Assembly (NCBI GenBank): GCA_963773605.1
Contig: CAVZBT010000006.1
Location: 186,001-250,000, forward strand
DNA length: 64,000 bases
Direction: 5' to 3'
From: CAVZBT01 sp963773605
GTDB taxonomy: Bacteria; Acidobacteriota; UBA6911
How positions within the stretch are numbered: the first letter of the stretch is position 1; the number at the start of each line of letters is the position of its first letter. A program made the position numbers and the translations under genes. The notes below the pieces were generated by a model. It saw only the letters and a list, made by a program, of their open reading frames with translations. It did no database searches and was not told the DNA's origin. Below, piece by piece: positions 11,051-19,823 of the stretch.

Positions 11051-11200
11051 ATGCTTTGGACAATAGCGGTTATCCTGCTGATCATGTGGCTGCTCGGGCT
11101 GGTCACGTCGTACACCCTCGGCGGCTTTATCCACATCCTGCTGGTGATCGCGATCGTCGCGGTCCTGATTCGCGTGATCCAGGGGAGGCGGCCGATCTAG
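11051..11200 (+). CDS. Small lmo0937-type membrane protein (49 aa)
   Basis: A 49-residue, very hydrophobic protein: MLWTIAVILLIMWLLGLVTS, then a second membrane segment IHILLVIAIVAVLIRVI and a basic tail QGRRPI. Length, the two membrane helices and the closing RVIQGRR match the lmo0937-family small membrane proteins. An upstream in-frame GTG exists at 11018, but AGGAGG at 11041 with a 4-nt spacing fixes the ATG at 11051. The role of this family is not established; it often accompanies envelope-stress genes. Confidence 0.8.
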   Translation: MLWTIAVILLIMWLLGLVTSYTLGGFIHILLVIAIVAVLIRVIQGRRPI

Positions 11201-11209
11201 GCTGTTGTC

Positions 11210-11502
11210 TGGAGTGCGGTGCCTGGGCACCGCTGTCTGGGTTTGGCTGGATCGGCAGGCAGCTCCGCAAGGTCGGCGTCGAGCCGCCGCACTCCAAAAT
11301 ATGGAGTGCGGTGCCTGGGCACCGCTGTCTGGGTTTGGCCGGATCGGCAGGCAGCTCCCAAGGTCGGCGCCTAGGCGCCGACCCCAAAGCGGCGTCGAGC
11401 CGCCGCACTCCAAAGTATGGAGTGCGGTGCCTGGGCACCGCTGTCTGGGTTTGGCTGGATCGGCAGGCAGCTCCCAAGGTCGGCGTCGAGCCGCCGCACT
11501 CC
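11210..11502. repeat. Three tandem family-1 palindromic repeats
   Basis: Three head-to-tail copies at 11211-11295, 11303-11411 and 11419-11502. All begin GGAGTGCGGTGCCTGGGCACC and end GCCGCCGCACTCC; the middle copy carries the extra GGTCGGCGCCTAGGCGCCGACC module that the other two lack. Copies are separated by 7 nt (AAAATAT, AAAGTAT). This is the clearest place to see the modular build of the family. Confidence 0.9.
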
Positions 11503-11543
11503 AGATTCCGATAGGCCTACGAAAATGGTATAAGATCGGGGGC

Positions 11544-12332
11544 ATGAAAAAAATCTGCGCATTTCTCGCGGTTGTCTTGCTGGGCGCCGGGATCGCGGAG
11601 GCGGGAGAATGGAAATCGCTTTTCGACGGCAAGACGACTGCCGGCTGGCGAGGCTTCCGCAAGACCGGGTTTCCCTCGCGCTGCTGGGTGGTCGAAGACG
11701 GCAGCCTCAAACGCCTCCAGGGCGCCAGGAAAGAAGATTGCGGCGATCTCGTCACCCTGGACCAATACGAAAACTTCGAGTTCGAGCTGGAGTGGCGCAT
11801 TTCGCCGGGCGGCAACAGCGGCATTAAGTACCTGGTGCGCGAAGACCGTCCCGCGTCCTGGGAGCGCGCCTACATGGAGTTCCAGATCGAGGAGTATCGG
11901 AGCGAAAAGCCCCGCGATTATGAAAAACGGATTGCGGCCCTCAAGCCTGAACAATGGGCGGACGCTCCGATGGGCTTCGAAATGCAGCTGATCGACGACA
12001 AGCGCAACGCGGACGCGCTCAAGGGGAGCCAGCGCATCACCGGCGCGCTCTACGACATCCTTGCCCCCGACAAGTCCTCGACCCGCCCGGCGGGTGAATT
12101 CAACAAAGCGCGAATCGTGGTCCAGGGCAACCACATCGAGCACTGGATCAACGACGTCAAGGTGCTGGCATTCGAACGCGGGAGCAAGCAGTTGAGCGAC
12201 GCGATCGCCGTCAGCAAATTCAAGGGGATGGAAGGCTTCGGGCGGAACAGGCGCGGTTACATCGACCTGCAGGACCACAGTTCCTCGGTCTGGTTCCGGA
12301 ACATCCGGATCCGCGAACTGCCGGGCTATTGA
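11544..12332 (+). CDS. DUF1080 family exported protein (3-keto-disaccharide hydrolase-like)
   Basis: Secreted concanavalin-like protein of the DUF1080 family. Signal peptide MKKICAFLAVVLLGAGIAEA, then WKSLFDGKTTAGWRGF, the family opening. The conserved core GDLVTLDQYENFEFELEWRISPGGNSGIKY and the closing NHIEHWINDVKV and GYIDLQDHSSSVWFRNIRI are all present. 262 aa, intact. Family members are lectin-like glucanase-fold proteins that act on sugars, and some hydrolyse 3-keto-glycosides; the substrate here is not known. The ATG at 11544 lies 9 nt after TATAAG and after a GGGGG run. Confidence 0.88.
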   Translation: MKKICAFLAVVLLGAGIAEAGEWKSLFDGKTTAGWRGFRKTGFPSRCWVVEDGSLKRLQGARKEDCGDLVTLDQYENFEFELEWRISPGGNSGIKYLVREDRPASWERAYMEFQIEEYRSEKPRDYEKRIAALKPEQWADAPMGFEMQLIDDKRNADALKGSQRITGALYDILAPDKSSTRPAGEFNKARIVVQGNHIEHWINDVKVLAFERGSKQLSDAIAVSKFKGMEGFGRNRRGYIDLQDHSSSVWFRNIRIRELPGY

Positions 12333-12343
12333 GATCGGCCTTG

Positions 12344-13801
12344 CTACTGCGGCTGCGGCAGGCAGTCGAGGCCGTGGCTGCGCGCGTCCGTCAGCATGAT
12401 CCCGGTTAGGGCCTGTCGGGTCTCCTCGGGGAGCGGCGCCGTCTCCGGCTTGCCCAGGATTTCCGAAACCAGCCGGCGGGCGTTTGAGCGCGCGTCGTTT
12501 CGCCCCGCCCGTTCCCAGACTTCGCGGGAGCGCCGGTCGATGACGGCGCCGGGGAAGGTCACTTCCTGGCGCAGCCACCGCACGGTCGCGGCCGACGTCA
12601 GGAAGTGCTCCCCGTCGGAGAGGTCGCCCGAAACGAGGTCCTCGGCGAGCGGGTCGGAGCGTGGCTCGATACCGGCGACGAGCCGTTTGGCCATGCCGCA
12701 GATCTCGTTGTCGACGACGAGTTTCTCCAGGCTCTGGCAGTTCTCGAATTCGAGCATCCCGGCCCCCGAAACCACATTGATGCCGGCCAGGGCCGCCACG
12801 GCGGCTCCCATCCCCGTCTCGAAACCCGCCTGCGCATCGATCACCTTGGCGTCGCTCAGCCCGACGTACCCGTGGGTCGGCAGCCCCAGGTAGCGGCCGA
12901 TCTGCGCGTAGCCCGCGGCGAGCATCATGGTTTCGACCGCCCCCATCGCGATCGTGCCGTGGCGCATATCGAGTGCGGCGGCGGAGCCGCCGTAGACGAC
13001 GGGGCTTCCCGGCGCCGCCAGCTGGTGGATCACGAGGCCGCTCAGGTTTTCGGCCGTGTGCTGGACAAGGCCGCCCGCGAGGGTGACCGGGGCAGTCGCC
13101 CCCAGCAAAGGCACCGAGATGAGTTCGGCCGGAATGCCCGAGCGCGCGCACTCCAGGAGCGTCCCGGTAGTCAGGATGCTCCATTTCAGCGGCTGCGAGG
13201 CGCAGGCATCGAAAATGGCCAGCGGCCGCTGCCTCAGGTTTTCTTCCGATCCGGCGACCGCGGCGAGCATGTTCTTCATCACCGCAAAACCCTCGACGGT
13301 GAACGTCCCGGTCACGATCGGTTTGCGGGAATGCTGCAGCGCGAGGTAGAGGCGGTACCGGTCGGCGATCTCCCGGGGGACGTCGGAGGGGACGATCCCA
13401 GTGCTTTGGGCGGCAAAATGCGGGAGGGCATCGGTGAGCCGGGCGAAGGCGACGAGGTCCGCGGTTATCGGAGCGCGCGCGTCGCCCGATTGCGGGTCGA
13501 GGATTTTGAGCGCCGCCGAACCGGGATCGAAGTGAACTTCGAGGCCCGCCAGCCGCAGCGCGGGTCGCCCGTCGCGATCGAAGATGTCGACGCCGCGGGG
13601 CGCCGAACGGACGCAGCGCCACACCAGCTCTTCGGGAAGGAACGCGCGCCCCTCGGGGCTGACGCGCGCGCCGTGGCCGGCCAGGAGCGCGCGCGCCTCC
13701 GCGTGCTCGACGAAAACCCCCGTGCGAAACAGGACCGAAAGCGCCTCGGCCACAATCCTCTCCACCATGGTCGTGCTCAGGAACTCCAGTATCGGCCGCA
13801 T
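12344..13801 (-). CDS. Trimethylamine methyltransferase (MttB) family protein, non-pyrrolysine
   Basis: 485 aa member of the MttB superfamily, which transfers a methyl group from a quaternary or tertiary amine to a corrinoid protein. Recognisable segments include LFRTGVFVEHAEARALLAGHG, VYGGSAAALDMRHG, the loop SDAKVIDAQAGFETGMGA and GMLEFENCQSLEKLVVDNEI. No in-frame TAG is present, so this is a pyrrolysine-free (MtgB-like) member whose substrate cannot be assigned. No corrinoid protein or corrinoid methyltransferase gene is adjacent, so any partner must be elsewhere. The ATG at 13801 has only a weak GGGGGA upstream. Divergent from the HAD gene. Confidence 0.85.
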   Translation of the reverse strand: MRPILEFLSTTMVERIVAEALSVLFRTGVFVEHAEARALLAGHGARVSPEGRAFLPEELVWRCVRSAPRGVDIFDRDGRPALRLAGLEVHFDPGSAALKILDPQSGDARAPITADLVAFARLTDALPHFAAQSTGIVPSDVPREIADRYRLYLALQHSRKPIVTGTFTVEGFAVMKNMLAAVAGSEENLRQRPLAIFDACASQPLKWSILTTGTLLECARSGIPAELISVPLLGATAPVTLAGGLVQHTAENLSGLVIHQLAAPGSPVVYGGSAAALDMRHGTIAMGAVETMMLAAGYAQIGRYLGLPTHGYVGLSDAKVIDAQAGFETGMGAAVAALAGINVVSGAGMLEFENCQSLEKLVVDNEICGMAKRLVAGIEPRSDPLAEDLVSGDLSDGEHFLTSAATVRWLRQEVTFPGAVIDRRSREVWERAGRNDARSNARRLVSEILGKPETAPLPEETRQALTGIMLTDARSHGLDCLPQPQ

Positions 13802-13930
13802 ATCAAGGTCCCCCGCTCCAAAATCAAAGGCGCACCGCACAGCCGCAAAGTGCGCGGAGATCGCGGGAGATTTAAGCACAGGAGGGTGGGGTTCTGTGAT
13901 TAAATCCGTGGCTTTGCCAGGGAGAAGCTG

Positions 13931-14608
13931 ATGATCGAAGGGGCTATTTTCGACATGGACGGGGTTCTTGTCGACAACCTCGCCTACCACGTGCGGGCGT
14001 GGCAACAGCTCGGCAGAGAGCTGGGCCGTTCCCTGACGGAAGACGAGATCCGGGCCGTGTTTGGGCAGCGCAACAGGGAGATGATCGGCCGGCTGTTGGG
14101 CCCCGGGCTGCGTGAAGAGGACATCCCGCGGCTGACAGAACGGAAGGAGCAGATCTACCGCGACGGGATTGCCTTGGAATTGCAGCCGGTGGCGGGCCTG
14201 GGCGATTTTCTGCAGGGGTTGCGCGGTGCGGCGATTCGTTGCGCCGTCGCCAGCAGCGGCCCGCCCGCGAATGTGGACTTCGTGCTGGACAAGTTGGCCA
14301 TTCGAAGTTTCTTTGCGGCCGTCGTCACCGGCGCCGACGTCACCCGGAGCAAACCGGACCCGGAGATTTTCCTCCTCGCGGCGCGGCGCCTCGGGCTGCC
14401 GCCCGACCGCTGCGTCGTGTTCGAAGACTCGGCGGCCGGCATCGAGGGGGCGCGTCGCGCCGGGTGCCTCTGCATCGCGCTCGCGACCACGCATTCCCCG
14501 GAAGAATTGAGCGCGCACCAGGTCGCCCGCATCGTCGCGGATTTCACGACATTGAATCCGGATGAGCTGAAGAAGTGGGCGGGGGCGGCTCGACCCCGCC
14601 CCCAATGA
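13931..14608 (+). CDS. HAD-superfamily phosphatase, beta-phosphoglucomutase-like
   Basis: 225 aa HAD hydrolase, subfamily IA with an alpha-helical cap. Motif I is FDMDGVLVDN (D8 and D10), motif II is VASSG, motif III is the K in RSKPDPEIFL, and motif IV is FEDSAAGIEGA. This combination fits beta-phosphoglucomutase or small sugar-phosphate phosphatases. The last ten or so residues (AGAARPRPQ) are encoded inside a partial family-2 repeat beginning at 14575, so the natural C-terminus may have been replaced by the repeat. A paralogous HAD gene lies at 62890. Confidence 0.85.
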   Translation: MIEGAIFDMDGVLVDNLAYHVRAWQQLGRELGRSLTEDEIRAVFGQRNREMIGRLLGPGLREEDIPRLTERKEQIYRDGIALELQPVAGLGDFLQGLRGAAIRCAVASSGPPANVDFVLDKLAIRSFFAAVVTGADVTRSKPDPEIFLLAARRLGLPPDRCVVFEDSAAGIEGARRAGCLCIALATTHSPEELSAHQVARIVADFTTLNPDELKKWAGAARPRPQ

Positions 14609-14640
14609 GCTACAACCGGGGGTAATCAGGAAAACCACGC
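14575..14640. repeat. Partial family-2 element overlapping the 3' end of the HAD gene
   Basis: GTGGGCGGGGGCGGCTCGACCCCGCCCCCAA matches the end of the inverted family-2 copy at 34409, followed by related AGCTACAACC... sequence; the other end is missing. It encodes the last codons and stop of the HAD gene. Confidence 0.6.
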
Positions 14641-14659
14641 GGACGAGCCTCCGGAATCT

Positions 14660-14769
14660 GGAGTGCGGCGGCGCGACGCCGCTTTGTGGTCGGCGCCTGG
14701 GCGCCGCCCTCGCGCAGCTGTCTACCGGTGCAGCGAAACCCAGACAACGGTGCCGAGGCACCGCACTCC
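14660..14769. repeat. Family-1 palindromic interspersed repeat, copy d
   Basis: Bounded by GGAGTGCGG and CCGCACTCC, with modules GGCGGCGCGACGCCGC, a GTCGGCGCCTGGGCGCCG variant and GGTGCCGAGGCACC. It lies between the convergent HAD and hydrolase genes and ends 5 nt from the hydrolase stop. Confidence 0.8.
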
Positions 14770-14774
14770 AGAGA

Positions 14775-17540
14775 TTATCGGGGTGTGAATGGGATGGCGG
14801 CGAGGGAGGCGCCGTCGTCGGTGCCGAAATATGCCAGCAGCGCGACAGGCGCGGATGCCGTGATCACGATCTGTCCCGTCGCCTCCGCCGCCAATCCCCG
14901 GATCCACTCCGCAACCAGCTGGGTCGCGCTTGCATGGGGTTCCAGCTCCGTAGTTGCAGTTCCCAGAACCGCGCCGGACGGGTCGTATGCGGTGATCATC
15001 ACCGACGCGGTCGTGTCGCCGGGTTGGCGAGGGCAAGCCCCGTGTAGTATCCCGCATTCTCCACGAAATATGGCATCGACCAGGATCCCGCCGCGGCCGC
15101 CTGGAATGCCGACGCAGCCGCGGCACCGCTGCGCCGGTCCGCCGCCAGCGCCGAAATCAACAGGCCGCTCCCCGTTTCCGCCTCGATCCAGCCCGAGGCC
15201 GCGGGCGCCGAGGGGTCGACGCCGAAGAGCGTCTCCGCGGTTTCACTCGCGGCGGAGTTACCCGGCACGAGCCCTGACGACGTCGGGGGCGAGGCTCTGG
15301 CCGGCGCGGTTCCGCAGCCTCAGGGTCACCGTCGCGGGGACGCCGATGTGTTGACCACGAGGACGCGTGTCGTGAAGAGCCCGTTCAGTTCGACGTGAGG
15401 CTGGACATAGCGGGCCCCCGCGGGGGCCGGCGCGGCGTCGATGCTCCACGGGTCATGCGCGGGGGTGACCTCCAGGCGCGCCGATACGGGAACGCGCGCG
15501 CGGATTTCCGCGATGTCGGCGGCGGCGTTCAGGGGGAGTTCGGCGGGCGCCTGCCGCCGGCACCCGGACGTCCCACCGGGGCGAAAGCGGCGCCCCGTTC
15601 TTGTCTCGGAACACGACCTGCACGTCGGCGGCGGGTCGCCGCCGAAAAGGCGCAGGCGCCGCACGGCGCCCGGCTCCTGTTCCCGTGCGAGCGGCAGCCA
15701 GAGCGGGCCGGCGGCCGCGCCCAGGGGACCGATCTCGTCGAGCTGCGACGGGGAGACGTTGCCGCGGAACGAGAGGGAGGTCGCCTGCGCGTCGCTCCAG
15801 AATGCGCGGAAGCTGCCGTCGAGGTGGCGCGCCCCTTCCCCGAGCCACTCCTCGGCCAGGAATATCTTCTGCTGGCGCGGCGGAATCCGCAGGAACGCCG
15901 GGTTGACCAGCCCTTCCGCGGCCGCGATGCGCCCATCGGCGGTATAGGCCTGCAGCTTCACCGTCATCGGCTGGTCGGTCGCGTTGGTCAGCGCCATCCC
16001 CTGGTAGGCGGCGCCGCCCGGGACCGGCGAGGAGCTCGTGATCCGCTCGGAGGCGTAACTCGCCGGCGGAGGCACGGGCGCGACCGGGCCGTCGTCCGGG
16101 TAGGGCCGGATCACGGGGGCGAAATCGGTCGAGAGGTCTATGGGCAGCCCCCCCTTGTACATGAGCGACGACACGGGGAGCCCGTCGGCGTCCACCGCCG
16201 TCGCGTAGTAGATCACGTTGTCCGCGGTCAGCGCCGAGCCCGAGGCCGTGCGCTCACCTTCGGGGATCTCCACGACGAATGTGTCCCCGTCGAGGCGCGC
16301 GACTCGTATTCCTTGAAATCCTGGATCGGGCTGACGGTCGTGTCGATGCGGTTGGCGGCAAACAGCGAAACGATCGCCCCGTCGAGCCGGGACGAGGGCT
16401 CCGCGAACGAAATCTCGAAGCGGAGGCCCGATTGCGCGATCGTGGGCGTCGCCAGCGGCTTGCTCCGTTTCCCGAAAGAGAAGTCCAGCCACTGCCGGAT
16501 TCCGGCGACCAGGCTGAGCAGGTCGGCGGACGCGTCGAACTGGTGCGGCGCGTTGGGCAGGAGCCAGATGCGCTTCTGGAAGTTGGCCTGGCTGCCGGCC
16601 GTTTCCATGGCCAGCTGCGTGAGGTTGGCGGTCGGCATCGGGAAGTATTCGTCGTGGGTGCCGATGACCGTCAGGGCCGGCGCGTGCTGGCGCGGGGCGT
16701 AGCGGATCGGGTCGAAGTAGTTCACGAAGTCGACGACGGTCGGGTCGGTGTCGACGTTCTCGACGGAGTTCAGACGGGTCGCTGCCGTTGTACGGCAGAT
16801 CGCGGGTCCAGGCGTAAATGCCGTGGTAAAGCCAGGAATTCGGGTAACGCAGCGTGTGCTGCCAGTTCCCGGCAGCCGCGATGATCACGGCCGACTTCAG
16901 CCGGTCGTCCACGCCGTTCATGTAGGTGGCGAGGATTCCGCCCATCGAGGCGCCCAGCACGGCGAACTTGCTCGTGTCGATGCGGTAGGGGTTCGCCGGT
17001 ATAGGAGGCCAGCCGTTCGAGCAGCGTCAGGGCGCGCATGCCCGCGTAGGCATAGTGGTAGAGGTAGCTGTACTGCGGGCCCTTGTCGACGGAGATCCAG
17101 GCCTGGTTTTCGTCCTCGGGTCCGCCGGTCGACTGCCCGGCCTCGGGCCCGTCGATGGCGAGCGCGACGTAGCCGAGGCTGGCCACGAGCAGCGCCAGGT
17201 TCCCGTCCGCGTGGCCGTGGTGACCGTGGCCGATGACGATGGCCGGGTACGGGCCGCCGACCAGCGGGGACGCGAGGATGGCGTGGATCCGGATCTTCCC
17301 GCCCTGGTGCTCGGCATAGGGGGGCGCGGCGTCGAACCAGTCGGCGGACGGGTTCGAGGTGAAGAAAATGTCGGCGTAGCCCAGGTGCTGGGAGATGGAG
17401 AACGTCGAGGGTGGCCGCGGTCCCGGATCTGGGCGAGGACGGTGGGGGTCCAGAGGTCCGAACGGAGGGACTTGCGCCGCGAAGAGGGCGGCGGGCGGAA
17501 ACGAGAACCAACGCGACAAACGGCAGCGCCTCGATGGCAT
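14775..17540 (-). CDS. Exported alpha/beta hydrolase with long C-terminal beta-rich region (multiple frameshifts)
   Basis: One gene spread over several frames. The N-terminal half is an alpha/beta hydrolase of the dienelactone hydrolase/acetyl-xylan esterase type: oxyanion region VIGHGHHGHAD, nucleophile elbow GASMGG (about residue 190), acid GTHDEYFP and histidine NAPHQFDAS. The C-terminal ~450 residues are beta-rich with two or more similar segments (YQGMALTNATDQPMTVKLQAY; YYTGLALANPAT), resembling Ig-like modules of secreted proteins. I count at least six single-base frame breaks, for example near 16990 and 16775; each is repaired by skipping one base. The start is uncertain: ATG at 17540 is used, with a hydrophobic stretch following in a neighbouring frame. 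Substrate unknown, probably an ester or polysaccharide decoration. Confidence 0.7.
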
Positions 17541-17643
17541 TTCATGGGCAAATTCTAGCACCTTGGAGTACGGCGGGAGGAGGGCCGCCGGACCTTTGGG
17601 TGTGTGCCTTCCGCGAAAATGCGTATAAAGTTCAGGCTACTCT

Positions 17644-17752
17644 GGAGTGCGGCGGCTCGACGCCGCTTTGGGGTCGGTGGCTAGGCGCCGACCTTGGGCT
17701 CACACCTACCGGTCCAGCCAACCGCGACAGCGGCACCTAGGCGCCGCACTCC
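17644..17752. repeat. Family-1 palindromic interspersed repeat, copy e
   Basis: Full copy with GGAGTGCGG/CCGCACTCC ends and the GGTCGGTGGCTAGGCGCCGACC module, lying between two divergent genes. The flank 17602-17640 (GTGTGCCTTCCGCGAAAATGCGTATAAAGTTCAGGC) is nearly repeated inside the copy at 24629. Confidence 0.85.
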
Positions 17753-17801
17753 ATATTGAACTGCCAGGGGGACGGTGTGCATCTTATCCGAGAGGCGAAC
17801 C

Positions 17802-19694
17802 GTGAAACTGCGTGTGGCGATCCTTGCGGCACTACTGGCCGGTACTGGCGGGGCGGCGCGCTCGCCGAGACGAAATCGTTTCCGGCGCAGCCCGGCGATA
17901 CGCTGGTCATTCAGAACGACTACGGCCGCGTGCACGTCCGGGCCTCCACGGGCGGCCAGGTTGAGGTCAGCACCCGGGCGTACGCTCGCCTCGGGCGGCA
18001 CCGAACACGTCCATGTCGCTGCGCAGAAGGCGGGCGACAAGATCTTCCTGTACTCGTTTTTCGGCAACACTCCCGGAGAGTCGGTCGACCTCGAGGTCGA
18101 GGCGCCCCGGTTCGTCAACGTCATGATTTCCGGGGCGAACCCGGAGATCGTGGTCCAGGGCATGGACGGTTACGTGCGGGTGAGCAGCATGACCGGGCCA
18201 GATTACCGCCGAGGACCTGACCTCTTCGGTTTCGCTCATCTCGGACCGGGGCGACATCGTCTATCGTCTCCGCACCCAGCCGTCGGGGGACGCGCGGATC
18301 GAGACCACTCACGGCCAGGTCGGCTGCGAACTGGCCGCCAGCGTCAACCTGAGGATCTGGGCGCGCGCCGGGGGCCGCCTGACCTGGGGAGACAGCGGCC
18401 AGCCGCAGGGCGAGGTGCTGGAAAAGCAGGTGGGCTCGGGCGGGACCGCTGCTGTATGTCTCCAGCCTGCAGGGTCCCGTCCGGATGGACGTCGGCCAGG
18501 TCACGGCCGTGCCCGTCGTGATTCCGCGGGCGCCGGCGCCGCAGAGCCCGGGCCGGCAGGAAAACGAGCGGCCGGCCGCGCCTTCCCCACCGGCGCGACA
18601 GCCCGAGCCGCGGCAGCCGGAACCGCAGCAGGCGCCACCACCGCAGCCGCAGCGCGAGCCAGGCCAGGGGAACCCGCCGGCCGGGCAGGACTCCGAGGGC
18701 AACCCGACCTTCAAGGTGAACGTCGACTGGGTTTTCCTGAACGTCTCGGTGCGCGACAAGGTGTCCAACCGCAGCCTGCCGGACCTGCGGCAGGAGGACT
18801 TCATGGTGTACGAAGACGGGGTGCAGCAGAGCCGTGGAGCAGTTCGAGCCGACGGAGGTGCCGTTCAACCTGCTGCTGCTGCTCGATGTGAGCGGCAGCA
18901 CCGAATCGTACCTGCACCTGATCAAGACGGCGTCGATCGACTTCACGCGGCAGATCAAGCAGAACGACCGCATTGCCGTCGCCGTCTTCAACAGCCGCGT
19001 GCAGCTCGTCCAGGACTTCACCGGCAACCGGGCCGAGGTCGCGCGCGCCATCAACGGGGTCCGATCGGGGGGCGGCACCGCGTTCTATGACGCGCTCGAC
19101 CGCAGCGTCGAGGAGTACATGCGCGCGGTCGAAGGGCGCAAGGCGATTGTCGTTTTCACCGACGGCGTCGACAACCAGCTGGCCGGAAACGGCGGCGACG
19201 GATCGCGCATCTCCTTCGACCAGCTCTACAGGAAGATCCAGGAGATCGACCCGATCATCTACCCGATATTCCTCGACACCGAAAGCGACGCGGGCGGGAT
19301 GACCAGGAACCCGACGTCCACCGGGGGCGTGGTCGGGATCATCCTGGGGGACATCCTGGGCGGCGGGCGCCAACGGCGGTACCCGGGCGGGGGCGGCGGC
19401 GGCGTGGGCCGGGCGGTCTACGAGCAGGCAAGAGAGCAGCTCCAGATGATCGCCGATCAGACGGGCGGACGCATGTATGCGCCCCGGGAAATCGAAGATC
19501 TGCGCGGCGTCTACGCGGAGATCGCGGACGACTTGAGGGTGCAGTACCGGATCGGGTACAGCCCCACGAACAAGGCTCAGGACGGCGGGTGGCGGGCCAT
19601 CAGGGTGCGTATCAAGAACAACCCGGACGCCGTGGCGCGGACCCGCAAAGGCTACTACGCGCGCCCGGGAGGCGGCCAACAAGTCCGTCCGTAG
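17802..19694 (+). CDS. VWFA-related protein with N-terminal DUF4097-like adhesin domain (multiple frameshifts)
   Basis: Exported protein of about 629 aa after repair. The signal (VKLRVAILAALLAGTGG) is followed by a beta-helical DUF4097-like domain (TLVIQNDYGRVHVRAS...VNVMISG), a Pro/Gln-rich linker (about residues 250-300), then the acidobacterial VWA part: FKVNVDWVFLNVSVRDK, LLLLLDVSGSTES with an intact D-x-S-x-S MIDAS, GGGTAFYDAL, VVFTDGVDNQL and the ending RVQYRIGYSP...RTRKGYYARPG. Five or so frame breaks (near 17865, 17990, 18197, 18450, 18829) are each repaired by dropping one base, except the first, which is net minus one. GTG at 17802 is preferred because GAGAGG precedes it; GTG 17775 is an alternative. 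Convergent with nrdJ. Confidence 0.75.
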
Positions 19695-19719
19695 TGGCAA
19701 AGCGGGCCGCGGCGGAAGG

Positions 19720-19818
19720 TGGGCCGCGGCGGCTCGCCACGGCCCGGGATCTGGCTCGACTCGCGGATTTCCCGTTCTTCCGGTTCATTCGGCGGGGTCG
19801 GGCCGACCCCGCCCACCC
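19720..19818. repeat. Family-2 interspersed element, copy 2
   Basis: GTGGGCCGCGGCGGCTCGCCACGGCCCGGGATCT at one end and GGCGGGGTCGGGCCGACCCCGCCCAC at the other. It separates the convergent VWA and nrdJ genes, 6 nt from the nrdJ stop, and could terminate both. Confidence 0.8.
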
Positions 19819-19823
19819 TGGGA

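Noticed and set aside
7711..11502. Small proteins encoded within the GGAGTGCGG repeats (Arg/Gly/Asp-rich peptides)
   Set aside because: The same peptides appear at every repeat copy and on both strands, with no ribosome-binding sites; they only reflect the palindromes.
7832..11502. CRISPR array
   Set aside because: The three tandem copies at 11210 are spaced by 7 nt with no unique spacers, and no cas genes are present.
12344..13801. Pyrrolysine (TAG) in the MttB homologue
   Set aside because: No in-frame TAG is present; the gene is open from ATG to its stop.
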